From Chloroflexota bacterium (GTDB lineage Bacteria; Chloroflexota; Dehalococcoidia; UBA2979): a stretch of DNA of 37,203 bases. This document shows positions 7,207 through 17,521 of the stretch, piece by piece. The DNA is taken from the NCBI GenBank assembly GCA_947479915.1, contig CANKAU010000022.1, positions 1 through 37,203 of the forward strand. The letters are read 5' to 3'. The notes under the pieces are model-generated. The model was not told the origin of the DNA. It ran no database searches and worked only from the letters and a program-made list of their open reading frames with translations. The translations under genes and the position numbers were made by a program. The stretch's first letter is position 1, and each line of letters begins with the position of its first letter.

Positions 7207-8517
7207 CTATCCGCAGATGCCGCGGACGACCTGGTGCATGATCTGGGTGCCGAGACGCAGGTTTTCAATCGCGATGCGCTCATCGTTGCCGTGGACGCGG
7301 CCCTGCTCGGACGGGCCCGTGACCGTCGGCACGAAGCCGTAGGCCGCGACACCGCGACGACGGAAGACGCGCGAGTCCGTGAAGCCGGTCGAGACGCTGG
7401 GCAGGACGAGTGCGTCCTCCAGCACGCGCTTCGACTCGCGCTCCATGATCTCGTACAGCTCGGTGTGGTGCGACGTCGTCGGCGTCGACGCCACGAACAC
7501 CCGCTCAATCTCGATCCTCGGATCGTCGATGACGCGCGTCAGCTCCTCGATGAAGCGCTCTTCGTCGTAGCCCGGCACGAGGCGGCAGTCGAGAGTCGCC
7601 TCGGCGGTGGCGGGGATGACGTTGTGCTTCACGCCGGCGGTGAGCGTGGTGAGCGAGATCGAGTTCATCTGGATCGACTTCAGCCGCGGGTTGTGCTCGG
7701 CGAGATCCGCGAGCACCTGCTTCGTCGCCGGACGGTCGAGGATGCGCGCGGCGTGGAGCTGGTCGAAGTACTCCTGCACCTCCGGCGTCACGATGTAGGG
7801 GCGCTTCCACGACAGGACGCGGTGCACGGCGCGCACCAGGTGGTCTGCGGCGTTGTCATCGTGCGGGACGGAACCGTGACCGGGGCGGCCATGCGCGCGC
7901 AGCGTCAACCACAGCGGTCCCTTTTCCGAGACGCCGATGTTGATGGTGTTGCGATCCACGCCGAGCGCTTCAGTGGAGCCGCCGCCGCCTTCGTTGATCA
8001 CGTACTCGCAGTCGAGGATCTCGGGATGCGCGCGGTCGAGGAACTCCATGCCGAACTCGGAGCCGGCCTCCTCGTCGGCGACGGCCATGTAGACGAGGTC
8101 GCGCTTCAGCGGGAGGTTGTGGCGCTTGTGCAGCAGGAAGGTGATCAGCTCCATGATCCCCTGGCTCTTCATGTCGAGCGCACCGCGCCCCCACACGAAG
8201 CCATCGCGCACCTCGCCGCTGAGAGGGTCGACGGTCCACTCCTCGACCTCGAACGGGACGACGTCGGTGTGGCTGAGCAGGATCAGCGCCTTGCCGCGCG
8301 AGCCGTCACCCTCAAGGCGCGCGACCAGCGAGGTGCGCCCGTTGCCAGGGTCGTAGGTCTGGTAGGGGATGCCCTCGGCGTCCAGGATGCGGCCGAGCCA
8401 TGCGCAGGCGCGGGCCTCGTTGCCCGGGGGGTTCACCGTGTCGACGCGGATGAACTCCGACAGCCACTCGGTGGCCTGCTCCGTCCATGCGTCCCAGTCG
8501 ATCTTCGGCTCGGCCAT
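7207..8517 (-). CDS. M20-family zinc peptidase (ArgE/DapE/CPG2-like)
   Basis: The 436-residue protein carries the M20 metal and catalytic residues in order: SHTDVVPFE (His and the following catalytic Asp), GRGALDMK (bridging Asp), VADEEAGSE (catalytic and ligand Glu pair), VINEGGG, and a C-terminal VHGNDERI His. A lid domain with GRPGHGSVPHDDNAA lies between. Such enzymes remove acyl groups or C-terminal residues from small amides such as acetylornithine, succinyl-DAP or dipeptides; the substrate cannot be fixed. ATG 8517 was chosen because GAGGGG precedes it; the 39-codon upstream extension is not needed by the family. A TTGACA-based promoter lies upstream. Confidence 0.9.
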   Translation of the reverse strand: MAEPKIDWDAWTEQATEWLSEFIRVDTVNPPGNEARACAWLGRILDAEGIPYQTYDPGNGRTSLVARLEGDGSRGKALILLSHTDVVPFEVEEWTVDPLSGEVRDGFVWGRGALDMKSQGIMELITFLLHKRHNLPLKRDLVYMAVADEEAGSEFGMEFLDRAHPEILDCEYVINEGGGGSTEALGVDRNTINIGVSEKGPLWLTLRAHGRPGHGSVPHDDNAADHLVRAVHRVLSWKRPYIVTPEVQEYFDQLHAARILDRPATKQVLADLAEHNPRLKSIQMNSISLTTLTAGVKHNVIPATAEATLDCRLVPGYDEERFIEELTRVIDDPRIEIERVFVASTPTTSHHTELYEIMERESKRVLEDALVLPSVSTGFTDSRVFRRRGVAAYGFVPTVTGPSEQGRVHGNDERIAIENLRLGTQIMHQVVRGICG

Positions 8518-8605
8518 GGCGTACCCCTCGCGTGCCGCGCCCCCGGGGGCGTCGACGTGCTGGACGGGCGGTGCGAGGTCGCATGCGCCCGGGGCGGACT
8601 GCCGC

Positions 8606-8634
8606 ATCTTTGTGGCTGCCCGGTGGCCTGTCAA
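8606..8634 (-). promoter_or_regulatory. Candidate promoter for the M20 peptidase / hydroxyacyl-CoA dehydrogenase operon
   Basis: On the minus strand a perfect TTGACA (8634-8629) is followed after 17 bp by the weak -10 AAAGAT (8611-8606). It sits in the divergent gap between the peptidase and VOC genes. Confidence 0.4.
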
Positions 8635-8697
8635 ACAACGAATCGGTCACTCGGGCGCGATACCCTGCCTCCGGTTGGTACCGGGGAGGATGCGGCG

Positions 8698-9066
8698 ATG
8701 CCCACGAGCCAGAACGGAAAGATCTGCTACCTCGAACTGCCCGCGACCGATATCGCGTGGTCGGCGGAGTTCTATCAGGCGGTGTTCGGCTGGAGCGTCC
8801 ACACCCGGGGCGACGGCGCGCTCGCGTTCGACGACACCACCGGGGAGGTGAGCGGGACGTGGGTGCTGGGCCGTCCCCCGATGGCGACGCCAGGCCTGCT
8901 CTTCTACGTGATGGTCGACGACGCCGAGCAAGCCGTGCTCGCGGTGCAGGTGCATGGCGGGGAGATCGTGCAGCCCATTGGCATGGACGCGCCCGAAATC
9001 ACCGCACGCTTCCGGGATCCCGGTGGGAACGTGATCGGGCTGTACCAGGAGCCTCCGCAGGCGTGA
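8698..9066 (+). CDS. VOC-family (glyoxalase/bleomycin resistance-like) protein
   Basis: The 122-residue protein is a single vicinal-oxygen-chelate domain. It opens with KICYLELPATDIAWSAEFYQ and FGWSVHTRG, and ends with the signature RFRDPGGNVIGLYQE. This subfamily includes glyoxalase-like and CFP-30-type proteins of unknown substrate. ATG 8698 has GGGGAGGA at an ideal 7-nt spacing, so the much longer open frame upstream, antisense to the peptidase, is rejected. Its stop overlaps the GTG start of the transporter gene by 4 nt. Confidence 0.9.
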   Translation: MPTSQNGKICYLELPATDIAWSAEFYQAVFGWSVHTRGDGALAFDDTTGEVSGTWVLGRPPMATPGLLFYVMVDDAEQAVLAVQVHGGEIVQPIGMDAPEITARFRDPGGNVIGLYQEPPQA

Positions 9067-9980
9067 CGACCCGCCACTTCTTCGTGCTGATCGCGGGTGT
9101 CATCGCGATCTCGTGGGCGGCGCCGCTGATCCGGCTCGCCGAGCCTGCGCCCGCGCTCGCGATCGCGGCGCTGCGGCTCGTGTTCGCCGCGCCGCCTATG
9201 GTCGCGGTCGCCCTGGCCCGGCGCGAACGCGGTCACGGCCCGCTGTCGAGGCGGGACGGCGCGCTCCTGCTGCTTTCGGCAGTTGCGCTGGCGGCGCACT
9301 TCGCGTTCTGGGTAGTGTCCGTGCAGCGCACCTCGATCCTCGCGAGCGTCGTGCTGGTGACGATGCAGCCGCTGTTCGTCGCCGTCGGGGCGTGGCTCTT
9401 CCTCCGCGAGCGCCCGACGCGCGCGGTCATGCTGGGCATCGCGCTGGGTGTCGTGGGCGCGACGCTGCTCGTCGGGGCGGGGGCGTCCGATGCCGGCACG
9501 CTGAGCGGCAACGTCTTCGCGCTGGTCGGCGGTGTCATGTCGAGCGTCTATCTCGTGATCGGGCGAGGTGTCAGGCGGCGCCTGTCGACGGCAACATACG
9601 GGGCGGTGGTCTACAGCCTGACGGCGGCGATCCTGCTGGGGCTGGGGCTGGCGACCTCGACTCCGCTCGTCGGGCTGGCCGGGTCGTCGTACGTGTTCAT
9701 CCTGCTGCTGGCGCTCGTGCCGCAGCTGGTCGGACATAATGCGATGAACTGGGCGCTCGGCTCGCTCTCGGCTGCCGTGGTCGCGGTGGCGATCCTCGGC
9801 GAACCGGTGGGTTCCGCGCTGATCGCGGTGGTTCTGCTGCACGAGGTGCCGACGCCGTTCGAGGCCCTCGGCGGTGCGGTGGTGCTGGCGGGCGTGTACG
9901 TTGCGCTACGCGGCGAGCGCGCCGAGGGTGCGCGCCGCGGTCGAGCCGCCACGGAGATGGCGGGCCCGATCGAGGTTTGA
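9063..9980 (+). CDS. EamA/DMT-superfamily transporter
   Basis: The 305-residue protein is strongly hydrophobic, with about ten transmembrane helices in two EamA repeats. Recognisable stretches include ISWAAPLIRLAEP in the first helix, MQPLFVAVGAWLFLRERPT at the end of repeat one, and VVLLHEVPTPFEALGGAVVLAGVY at the end of repeat two. Members export or import small metabolites such as amino acids. The start is GTG 9063, overlapping the VOC gene stop (GTGA), which indicates translational coupling. The C-terminus carries a charged cytoplasmic tail of about 25 residues. Confidence 0.9.
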   Translation: MTTRHFFVLIAGVIAISWAAPLIRLAEPAPALAIAALRLVFAAPPMVAVALARRERGHGPLSRRDGALLLLSAVALAAHFAFWVVSVQRTSILASVVLVTMQPLFVAVGAWLFLRERPTRAVMLGIALGVVGATLLVGAGASDAGTLSGNVFALVGGVMSSVYLVIGRGVRRRLSTATYGAVVYSLTAAILLGLGLATSTPLVGLAGSSYVFILLLALVPQLVGHNAMNWALGSLSAAVVAVAILGEPVGSALIAVVLLHEVPTPFEALGGAVVLAGVYVALRGERAEGARRGRAATEMAGPIEV

Positions 9981-10016
9981 GATGCACGCCCCGAAGCGGG
10001 CGCGGGAGGTTTCGAG

Positions 10017-11255
10017 ATGCCGCCACTGCCGACGACTGGCCCGTTGAAGGACGTGAAGGTCCTGGACCTGACCTGGGTGCTCTCCGGGCCGTTCTGCACC
10101 GCGACGCTCTCCGACCTGGGCGCGGACGTGGTGAAGCTGGAGCGGCCGCCATACGGCGACGTCTCGCGCACCACCGGGCCGATCATCGACGGCGAGTCGG
10201 GGTACTTCTTCTCGGTGAACCGCGGCAAGCGCTCGATCGCGCTGGACCTGCGGCAGGAGGAGGGGAAGGCGATCTTCCTCGACCTCATCAAGGAGTTCGA
10301 CGTCCTCGTCGAGAACTTCACGCCGGGGAGCATGGACGGGCTGGGGCTCGGGTACAGCGCGCTCTCACAGGTGAACCCGCGCCTGATCTACGCGGCGATC
10401 TCCGGCTACGGTCAGACCGGCCCAGAGCGCACGAAGCCCGCGCTGGATGTCATCGTGCAGGGCGCTGGCGGCGTCATGTCCGTGACCGGCGAGCCCGGTC
10501 GGGGCCCGGTGCGGCCGGGGTTGTCGCTCGGCGACGTGACCGCGGGCCTGTACTGCACGATCGGCGTGCTCTCCGCGCTGCACGAGCGCGAGCGCTCCGG
10601 CAACGGCCAGCTCGTCGATATCTCGATGCTGGACTGCCAGGTGGCGATCCAGGAGAACGCGTTCATGCGCTTCCACCTGAGCGGTGAGTTGCCCGAGCGT
10701 CTCGGGACACGGCACCCGACGGCGGTACCGTTCCAGGCGTTCCAGACGGCGGACGGCTACCTCGTCATCGCGCTGTCGTGGGGCGTCCCGAACCAGTGGG
10801 CGCTGCTCTGCTCTGAACTCGGCGTCACCGAGATCATCGATGATCCGCGCTTCCACTCGGCCGCGGCGCGATCGAGGAACCACGGGGAGCTGGAGCCCAT
10901 CCTGCAGGCCGCCTTCCTGAAGAAGACCACGGCCGAGTGGCTCGAGCCGCTGGAGCGCTACGGCATCCCCTCGGGCCCGCTCAACGACATTCGGCAGGTC
11001 ACGCAGGACCCGCAGGTACTGTCGCGCGACATGTTCCGCCCGGTGCACCACAAGGTCTTCGGCGACGTGCCGCTCACCAACACGCCCGTGAAGCTCTCCG
11101 CCACGCCCGGCGGCATCCGGGGCGGTTCGCCTGACATGGGCGAGCACAGCCGCGAGGTGCTGGGCGAGGTCCTGGGCCTCGACGCGGCTCGCCTCGACGA
11201 CCTGATCGCGCGACAGGTGGTGTGGGTGGAACGGCCCGAGGTGGAGCTGGGTTAG
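10017..11255 (+). CDS. CaiB/BaiF (family III) CoA-transferase
   Basis: The 412-residue protein has the family III hallmarks: VLDLTWVLSGPFCTATLSDLGADVVKLE style N-terminus (residues 15-42), RGKRSIALDL, the VENFTPGSMDGLGLG loop, and ISGYGQTGPE followed by PALDVIVQG, in which Asp144 is the expected acyl-anhydride-forming carboxylate. These enzymes move CoA between acids such as formate/oxalate, carnitine, mesaconate or benzylsuccinate. The sequence does not reveal the acid. An oxalate role with the ThDP enzyme at 1901 is possible but the genes are not linked. The 36-bp gap after the transporter suggests they may share a transcript. Confidence 0.92.
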   Translation: MPPLPTTGPLKDVKVLDLTWVLSGPFCTATLSDLGADVVKLERPPYGDVSRTTGPIIDGESGYFFSVNRGKRSIALDLRQEEGKAIFLDLIKEFDVLVENFTPGSMDGLGLGYSALSQVNPRLIYAAISGYGQTGPERTKPALDVIVQGAGGVMSVTGEPGRGPVRPGLSLGDVTAGLYCTIGVLSALHERERSGNGQLVDISMLDCQVAIQENAFMRFHLSGELPERLGTRHPTAVPFQAFQTADGYLVIALSWGVPNQWALLCSELGVTEIIDDPRFHSAAARSRNHGELEPILQAAFLKKTTAEWLEPLERYGIPSGPLNDIRQVTQDPQVLSRDMFRPVHHKVFGDVPLTNTPVKLSATPGGIRGGSPDMGEHSREVLGEVLGLDAARLDDLIARQVVWVERPEVELG

Positions 11256-11300
11256 GGCGCCAGTGCGCCCCGGCCCGGGCCCGCGTCGCGTCGGGCCCGG
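11255..11300 (+). terminator. Tandem hairpins after the CoA-transferase gene
   Basis: GGGCGC/GCGCCC (11255-11260 with 11265-11270) is followed by a 9-bp stem, CCGGGCCCG with CGGGCCCGG (11275-11283 with 11292-11300). There is no T tract, so termination would be atypical or factor-assisted. Confidence 0.4.
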
Positions 11301-11343
11301 TGAGGCATCGAGGGAAGTCCGAAATCTCCTCGACACCTCGCTT

Positions 11344-11403
11344 GCAAGATTGTGACGAAAAGCGCAAGATGGCGACTTCTCGGTCACGAGACCTCGCTAT
11401 GAT
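11344..11403 (+). promoter_or_regulatory. gltB upstream region: tandem direct repeats and -10 box
   Basis: GCAAGAT occurs at 11344-11350 and again at 11364-11370. The extended form GCAAGATNGNGAC is shared, with a spacing of exactly 20 bp, about two helical turns. The -10-like TATGAT is at 11398-11403, without a clear -35. Such phased repeats just upstream of a promoter suggest a dimeric activator or repressor site controlling gltBD. The regulator is unknown. Confidence 0.45.
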
Positions 11404-11455
11404 GTCGGGTCCCACCTCCTTTTCAGAGGGGGACACTGTGTAATTGGAGCGGCAG

Positions 11456-14400
11456 ATGGAAGCGCCGGGCATGCCGCAGGCTCAGGGCCTCTACGACCCA
11501 CAGCGTGAACATGACGCATGTGGCGTGGGATTCATCGTCCACCTCAAGGGGAAGCGATCTCACCAGATCGTGCAGGACGGCCTGACTGCGCTCGCAAACC
11601 TCGAGCACCGCGGCGCCTCCGGCTCCGAGGCAAACACCGGCGACGGGGCGGGGATTCTGATCCAGGTCCCGGACGCCTATTTCCGCCACGAGCTGACCGC
11701 GCAGGGCATTCGCCTTCCTGAGGCGGGCGAGTACGGCGTGGGCATGCTCTTCCTCCCGCAAGACGAGGCCGAGGCGCGCCAGGTGCGCGGCATCTTCCAG
11801 AGCATCGTGCAGGAAGAGGGACAGCACTTCCTCGGCTGGCGCGTCGTCCCCACGGACGCGGACGCCGCCGATGTCGGTCCTTCGGCGCGCGCTGTTGAGC
11901 CGGTGATGTTCCAGGCCTTCGTCGGCCGGGACGCCGAGCTCGCGGGCGATAACGACGTCTTCGAGCGCAAGCTCTACGTTATCCGCAAGCGCTTCGAGAA
12001 GACGATTGAGCGCTCCGGGCTGCGCGGCGCGGAGTACGTCTACTTCGCCTCGCTCTCCTCACGCACCCTGGTCTACAAGGGCATGCTGACCGCGACGCAG
12101 CTCGCGAAGTACTACCCGGAGCTGGCGAACCCGCGCGTCGTCTCGGCGCTCGCGATGTTCCACTCGCGCTTCAGCACGAACACGTTCCCGTCGTGGAAGC
12201 TCGCTCACCCGTACCGGATGATTTCGCACAACGGCGAGATCAACACGCTGCGCGGCAACGTGAACTGGATGACCGCCCGCGAGGCGCTGTTCGAGTCGCC
12301 GCTCTTCGACGACGTGTCGAAGATCCAGCCGGTCATCGACGAGAAGGGCTCCGACACCGCGTGCCTCGACAACGCCGTTGAGCTGCTGGTGCAGTCTGGG
12401 CGCTCGATCCCGCACGCGATGATGATGCTCATTCCCGAGGCGTGGAGCGGACACGAGTCCATGCCCGCGGAGAAGACCGCGTTCTACGAGTACCACTCCA
12501 GCGTGATGGAGCCCTGGGACGGGCCGGCATCCGTCGCGTTCACGGATGGCCGCAATATCGGCGCCGTCCTCGACCGCAACGGCCTGCGCCCGTCGCGCTA
12601 CTACGTGACCAAGGACGACATGGTGATCATGGCGTCCGAGGTCGGCGTGCTGCCGGTCGATCCGGAGAACGTGCTGATCAAGGGCCGCCTGCAGCCCGGC
12701 AAGATGTTCCTCGTGAACCTCGAGGAAGGGCGCATCGTCGACGATACGGAGCTGAAGGGCGCGCTCGCCGCGGCCGCTCCGTATGCCGACTGGGTCAACG
12801 AGCACCTGCACCCGCTGGCGGACCTGCCGGCCGGCGCGCCCGTCCCGACGCTGGGCGCGGAGCAGCTGCGCGAGCAGCAGATCGCCTTCGGCTACTCGCT
12901 GGAGGACCTGAAGTACATCCTCGGCCCGATGGTGAACAACTCCGAGGAGTCGATTGGCTCCATGGGTTCGGACACGCCGCTCGCCGTGCTCTCGAACAAG
13001 GCGCAGCCGCTCTACAACTACTTCCAGGAACTGTTCGCGCAGGTCACCAACCCGCCGCTGGACGCGATCCGCGAGGAGCTCGTCACCTCCGCTTACACGA
13101 ACGTCGGCCCCGAGGGGAACCTGCTGAACACGGGCATCGAGGTCGTCGACCTCGTGAAGCTTGATTCCCCGATGCTCGACAACGACGAGATGGCGAAACT
13201 CAAGGCGCTGGGTGAACACCCGACGCTGCGTAGCGCTGTGATCTCGACGCTCTTCCCGGCCGCCGAGGGCGCGTCCGGGCTTGAGGCGGCCATGGAGCGC
13301 GTCTTCGCGGACGCAGACGTGGCGATCCGTAAGGGCGCGAAGATCCTCGTGCTGTCCGACCGCGGTGTCGACGCGACGCAGGCGCCGATCCCGGCGCTGC
13401 TCGCGGTCGCTGGTCTGCACAACCACCTCGTGCGCGACCGCAAGCGGACGCAGGTCGGACTGGTGCTGGAGACCGGCGAGCCCCGCGAGGTGCACCACTT
13501 CGCGCTGCTCATCGGCTACGGCGCGAGCGCGATCAACCCGTACCTCGCGCTTGAGAGCCTGTCGCGGCTGAAGGCGGACGGCTACGTCGCCGGTGACCTG
13601 GACGAGCACGAGGCGCACTACCACTACCTGAAGGCGCTCAAGAAGGGCGTCGTGAAGGTCATGTCCAAGATGGGCATCTCCACGGTGCATTCGTACCGCG
13701 GCGCACAGATCTTCGAGGCGATTGGCCTCGGCGACGAGCTCGTGGATCGCTACTTCACCAAGACGGCCTCTCGCGTCGGCGGCATCGGGCTCGCCGAGGT
13801 GGCGATGGAGTCGCTGGTGCACCACAACCGCGCGTTCCCGGAGCGCGACGGCGGCCGCCACGACCTCGAGTGGGGCGGCCAGTACCAGTGGCGTCGTGAC
13901 GGCGAGTTCCACCTGTTTAACCCGGACACGGTGTTCCGCCTTCAGCACGCGACCCGCACCGGCCAGTACGAGATCTTCCGCGAGTACACGAAGATGGTGA
14001 ACGACCAGAGCGCGCACCTCGCGACGCTCCGTGGCCTCTTCGAGTTCAAGCCCGTCGGTCCTCCGGTGCCGATCGACGAGGTCGAGCCGGCCGAGGCGCT
14101 GTTCAAGCGCTTCAAGACGGGCGCGATGTCCTACGGCTCGATCAGCGCCGAGGCGCACGAGACGCTGGCGATCGCGATGAACCGCATCGGCGGCAAGTCG
14201 AACACCGGCGAGGGCGGCGAGGATCGTCGACGGTTCACGCCGGACGCCAACGGCGACTTGCGGCGCAGCGCGATCAAGCAGGTCGCCTCGGGTCGCTTCG
14301 GCGTCACCAGCGAGTACCTGGTCAACTCGGACGAGATCCAGATCAAGATGGCGCAGGGCGCGAAGCCCGGCGAGGGCGGTCAGTTGCCCGGCTCCAAGGT

Positions 14401-16012
14401 CTACCCCTGGATCGCCGAGGTGCGCCACGCGACCGCCGGCGTGGGCCTCATCTCCCCGCCGCCGCACCACGACATCTACTCCATCGAGGATCTCGCGCAG
14501 CTGATCCACGACCTCAAGAATGCGAACCCGCGCGCTCGCGTCAGCGTGAAGCTGGTGGCCGAGGTTGGCGTGGGCACGGTTGCGGCGGGCGTCGCGAAGG
14601 CGAAGTCCGACGTGGTGCTCATCAGCGGCTACGACGGGGGTACCGGCGCGAGCCCGCTCACCTCGTTGAAGCACGCGGGCCTGCCGTGGGAACTCGGCCT
14701 CGCCGAGACCCAGCAGACGCTGGTCCTCAACGGCCTGCGCGACCGCATCGTCGTCGAGGTGGACGGTCAGCTGAAGACCGGCCGCGACGTGATCATCGGT
14801 GCGCTGCTGGGCGCTGAGGAGTTCGGCTTCGCGACGGCGCCGCTGGTGGTCATGGGCTGCGTGATGATGCGCGTCTGCCACCTGGACACCTGCCCGGTGG
14901 GCATCGCGACGCAGAACCCGGCGCTGCGCGAGCAGTTCTCGGGCCGCGCGGAGCACGTGGTGAACTTCTTCCAGTTCATCGCCCAGGAGATCCGCGAATA
15001 CATGGCGGAGCTCGGCTTCCGCAAGTTCGAGGACATGATCGGCCGCGCCGACCTACTCGACACGAAGGACGCCGTGGACCACTGGAAGGCGCAGGGCCTC
15101 GACTTCTCGTCGATCCTCTACCGCCCCGCGGTGCCCGAGGGCACGCCGGTGCGACAGGTGCGCTTCCAGGATCACGGGCTGGAGCACGCGCTCGACCAGA
15201 AGCTGCTGCCGCTCGCGGCGCCGGCACTGGAGCGCGGCGAGGCCGTGGTCATCGAGATGCCGATCCGGAACGTGAACCGCACCGTCGGCACGATCCTCGG
15301 CTCCGAGGTCACCCGGAAGTACGCGAACACCGGCCTGCCTGACGACACCATCGACATCCGCTTCACCGGCTCGGCCGGGAACTCGTGGGGGGCGTTCCTG
15401 CCCGCGGGCGTCACGATGCGGATAGAGGGCGACGCGAACGACTACCCAGGCAAGGGCCTGTCGGGCGGCAAGCTGATCGTCTACCCGCCGAAGGTTTCGT
15501 CCTTCGTGCCGGAGGAGAACATCGTCATCGGCAACGTCGCGCTGTACGGCGCGACGGGCGGGTCGGCGTTCTTCCGCGGCGTGGCGGGCGAGCGCTTCTG
15601 CGTCCGCAACTCGGGCGCCCTCGCGGTCGTGGAGGGCACGGGCGACCACGCCTGTGAGTACATGACCGGCGGGCGCGTGGTGATCATCGGCAAGACCGGC
15701 CGCAACTTCGGCGCCGGCATGAGCGGTGGCATCGCCTACGTCCTGGACGAGGACGACGACTTCGCGACACGCTGCAACCGGGAGATGGTCGACCTCGAGC
15801 CGCTCGAGGAGGCCGAAGACCTCGACCTGGTGAAGGGGCTCCTGGAGCGCCACATCGGGTACACCGGGAGCACGGTGGCGGAGGCGCTGGTGCGGGACTG
15901 GCCCGCGGCGGCGAAGCGGTTCAAGAAGGTCATGCCTCGTGACTTCAAGCGCGTCCTCATGGAGCGCGCGAAGGCCCAGGCTGCGCAGCCGGCTGGGGTG
16001 ACGAATGGCTAA
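11456..16012 (+). CDS. gltB: Glutamate synthase large subunit
   Basis: The 1518-residue protein is a full-length GOGAT alpha subunit. The N-terminal class II glutamine amidotransferase domain has the nucleophile Cys22 in HDACGVGF, exposed after removal of a short propeptide. Central and FMN-binding synthase domains follow, with [30 protein letters not shown] and [14 protein letters not shown]. The 3Fe-4S cluster is bound by C-x5-C-x4-C in [15 protein letters not shown] (near residue 1135), and the C-terminal GXGXG beta-helix comes last. It makes two glutamates from glutamine and 2-oxoglutarate. ATG 11456 is preferred to the in-frame TTG 11444 because GGAG lies 6 nt before it. It overlaps gltD by 8 bp. 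Confidence 0.98.
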   Translation: MEAPGMPQAQGLYDPQREHDACGVGFIVHLKGKRSHQIVQDGLTALANLEHRGASGSEANTGDGAGILIQVPDAYFRHELTAQGIRLPEAGEYGVGMLFLPQDEAEARQVRGIFQSIVQEEGQHFLGWRVVPTDADAADVGPSARAVEPVMFQAFVGRDAELAGDNDVFERKLYVIRKRFEKTIERSGLRGAEYVYFASLSSRTLVYKGMLTATQLAKYYPELANPRVVSALAMFHSRFSTNTFPSWKLAHPYRMISHNGEINTLRGNVNWMTAREALFESPLFDDVSKIQPVIDEKGSDTACLDNAVELLVQSGRSIPHAMMMLIPEAWSGHESMPAEKTAFYEYHSSVMEPWDGPASVAFTDGRNIGAVLDRNGLRPSRYYVTKDDMVIMASEVGVLPVDPENVLIKGRLQPGKMFLVNLEEGRIVDDTELKGALAAAAPYADWVNEHLHPLADLPAGAPVPTLGAEQLREQQIAFGYSLEDLKYILGPMVNNSEESIGSMGSDTPLAVLSNKAQPLYNYFQELFAQVTNPPLDAIREELVTSAYTNVGPEGNLLNTGIEVVDLVKLDSPMLDNDEMAKLKALGEHPTLRSAVISTLFPAAEGASGLEAAMERVFADADVAIRKGAKILVLSDRGVDATQAPIPALLAVAGLHNHLVRDRKRTQVGLVLETGEPREVHHFALLIGYGASAINPYLALESLSRLKADGYVAGDLDEHEAHYHYLKALKKGVVKVMSKMGISTVHSYRGAQIFEAIGLGDELVDRYFTKTASRVGGIGLAEVAMESLVHHNRAFPERDGGRHDLEWGGQYQWRRDGEFHLFNPDTVFRLQHATRTGQYEIFREYTKMVNDQSAHLATLRGLFEFKPVGPPVPIDEVEPAEALFKRFKTGAMSYGSISAEAHETLAIAMNRIGGKSNTGEGGEDRRRFTPDANGDLRRSAIKQVASGRFGVTSEYLVNSDEIQIKMAQGAKPGEGGQLPGSKVYPWIAEVRHATAGVGLISPPPHHDIYSIEDLAQLIHDLKNANPRARVSVKLVAEVGVGTVAAGVAKAKSDVVLISGYDGGTGASPLTSLKHAGLPWELGLAETQQTLVLNGLRDRIVVEVDGQLKTGRDVIIGALLGAEEFGFATAPLVVMGCVMMRVCHLDTCPVGIATQNPALREQFSGRAEHVVNFFQFIAQEIREYMAELGFRKFEDMIGRADLLDTKDAVDHWKAQGLDFSSILYRPAVPEGTPVRQVRFQDHGLEHALDQKLLPLAAPALERGEAVVIEMPIRNVNRTVGTILGSEVTRKYANTGLPDDTIDIRFTGSAGNSWGAFLPAGVTMRIEGDANDYPGKGLSGGKLIVYPPKVSSFVPEENIVIGNVALYGATGGSAFFRGVAGERFCVRNSGALAVVEGTGDHACEYMTGGRVVIIGKTGRNFGAGMSGGIAYVLDEDDDFATRCNREMVDLEPLEEAEDLDLVKGLLERHIGYTGSTVAEALVRDWPAAAKRFKKVMPRDFKRVLMERAKAQAAQPAGVTNG

Positions 16013-17447
16013 GCCCACGGGCTTCCTCGAGTTCGGACGCGAGACGCCGACGCGACGACCGGTCGCGGAGCGCGTGCACGACTGGCTCGAGGTGTACGAG
16101 GACTTCCCCACGGATGCGCTGAACAAGCAGGCGGCGCGCTGCATGGACTGCGGCATCCCGTTCTGCCACCAGGGCTGCCCGCTGGGCAACGTCATCCCTG
16201 ACTGGAACGACCTGGTCTACCGCGGACGGTGGGAGGAGGCGATCAACCGCCTCCACGCCACGAACAACTTCCCGGAGTTCACCGGCCGGCTGTGTCCCGC
16301 GCCGTGCGAGTCCGCCTGCGTGCTGGGCATCAATAAGGACCCGGTGACGATCAAGCAGGTCGAGCTCACGATCATCGAGCACGCCTACCGCGAGGGCTGG
16401 ATCAAGCCCGAGCCGGCCGAGGTGAAGACGGGCAAGCGCGTCGCGGTCATCGGGTCGGGGCCCGCGGGCCTCGCCGCTGCGCAGCAGCTCGCGCGTGCCG
16501 GCCATGACGTCACCGTGTACGAGCGCGCCAGCCGCATCGGCGGTCTGCTGCGATATGGCATCCCCGACTTCAAGATGGAGAAGCGCTTCGTCGATCGTCG
16601 CATGGAGCAGATGACCGCCGAGGGCGTCACCTTCAAGCCGTCCACGAACATCGGCGTGGATGTCAGCGCCAAGGCGCTCATGGACGAGTTCGACGCAATC
16701 TGTCTCGCTGGTGGCGCGACCAAGCCGCGTGACCTCGAGGTTCCCGGCCGCGAGCTCAAGGGCGTCCACTTCGCGATGGAGTACCTGCCGCTGCAGAACC
16801 AGCGGAACGCCGGAGACGCCATCGCGGACGACACGTTCATCAGCGCGAAGGGCAAGAAGGTCGTGATCCTCGGCGGTGGCGACACCGGCGCGGACTGCCT
16901 GGGCACCGCCCTGCGCCAAGGCGCGACCGAGGTGCTGCAGTACGAACTGCTGCCGCGCCCGCTGGAGACGCGCCCCGCGAACCAGCCGTGGCCGCAGTAC
17001 CCGAACGTCTACCGCGTCTCCTCGGCCCACGAGGAAGGCGGCGTGCGCGACTACAGCATCCTGACGAAGTCCGTCTCCGGCGAGAACGGCGTGCTAAAGA
17101 AGCTGCACGCGGTCCGCGTGGAGTTCGTGAACGAGGGTGGCCGCCAGGTCATGCAGGAAGTTCCCGGCTCGGAGTTCGAGGTCGAGTGTGACCTCCTGCT
17201 CCTCGCGATGGGCTTCCTCGGGCCGGAGCAGGCCGGGATGGTCGAGCAGTTGGGCGTCCGCCTCACGGAGCGCGGCAACGTCTGGGCGGACGAGGCCAAG
17301 ATGACCAGCGTCCCGGGTGTCTTTACCGCGGGTGACATGACGCGTGGCCAGTCGCTCATCGTCTGGGCGATCGCCGAGGGGCGCGCTGCCGCGAAGGGCA
17401 TCGACGCGTACCTGATGGGCGACACGCAGCTCGACTCGCCGATCTAG
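16005..17447 (+). CDS. gltD: Glutamate synthase small (beta) subunit
   Basis: The 480-residue protein supplies electrons to GltB. The N-terminal cysteine-rich domain ([20 protein letters not shown] and later CPAPCESAC) holds the 4Fe-4S clusters. The FAD-binding Rossmann motif [17 protein letters not shown] follows near residue 146, and the NADPH-binding [18 protein letters not shown] near residue 286. A final FAD motif ([19 protein letters not shown]) lies close to the C-terminus. The length fits the family. The start overlaps the gltB stop by 8 bp, consistent with stoichiometric coupled translation. A terminator follows within 50 bp. Confidence 0.98.
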   Translation: MAKPTGFLEFGRETPTRRPVAERVHDWLEVYEDFPTDALNKQAARCMDCGIPFCHQGCPLGNVIPDWNDLVYRGRWEEAINRLHATNNFPEFTGRLCPAPCESACVLGINKDPVTIKQVELTIIEHAYREGWIKPEPAEVKTGKRVAVIGSGPAGLAAAQQLARAGHDVTVYERASRIGGLLRYGIPDFKMEKRFVDRRMEQMTAEGVTFKPSTNIGVDVSAKALMDEFDAICLAGGATKPRDLEVPGRELKGVHFAMEYLPLQNQRNAGDAIADDTFISAKGKKVVILGGGDTGADCLGTALRQGATEVLQYELLPRPLETRPANQPWPQYPNVYRVSSAHEEGGVRDYSILTKSVSGENGVLKKLHAVRVEFVNEGGRQVMQEVPGSEFEVECDLLLLAMGFLGPEQAGMVEQLGVRLTERGNVWADEAKMTSVPGVFTAGDMTRGQSLIVWAIAEGRAAAKGIDAYLMGDTQLDSPI

Positions 17448-17473
17448 CCTCGACCGACCGAGGTTGAACGAGC

Positions 17474-17497
17474 CAGGCCGCCCGCGAGGGCGGCCTG
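17474..17497. terminator. Terminator between gltD and the ABC permease gene, GCGA tetraloop
   Basis: A 10-bp stem (17474-17483 with 17488-17497) closes on GCGA and is followed by CTTCGTGTGT. It lies between convergent genes and could serve both directions. The loop is identical to that of the terminator at 3631. Confidence 0.8.
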
Positions 17498-17521
17498 CTT
17501 CGTGTGTGCCGAGGTGGGGCG

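Noticed and set aside
7234-8697. Long plus-strand open frame leading into the VOC gene
   Set aside because: It is antisense to the M20 peptidase, has shadow-type composition, and the VOC domain has its own ribosome site at 8698.
1901-11255. A complete oxalate-degradation operon
   Set aside because: The ThDP enzyme and CoA-transferase are not adjacent, no oxalate/formate antiporter is present, and the ThDP enzyme may be a lyase instead.
12059-14956. A 965-codon open frame on the minus strand inside gltB
   Set aside because: It is the antisense shadow of a high-GC gene, Arg/His/Leu-rich with no domain, while gltB in the sense frame is complete and conserved.
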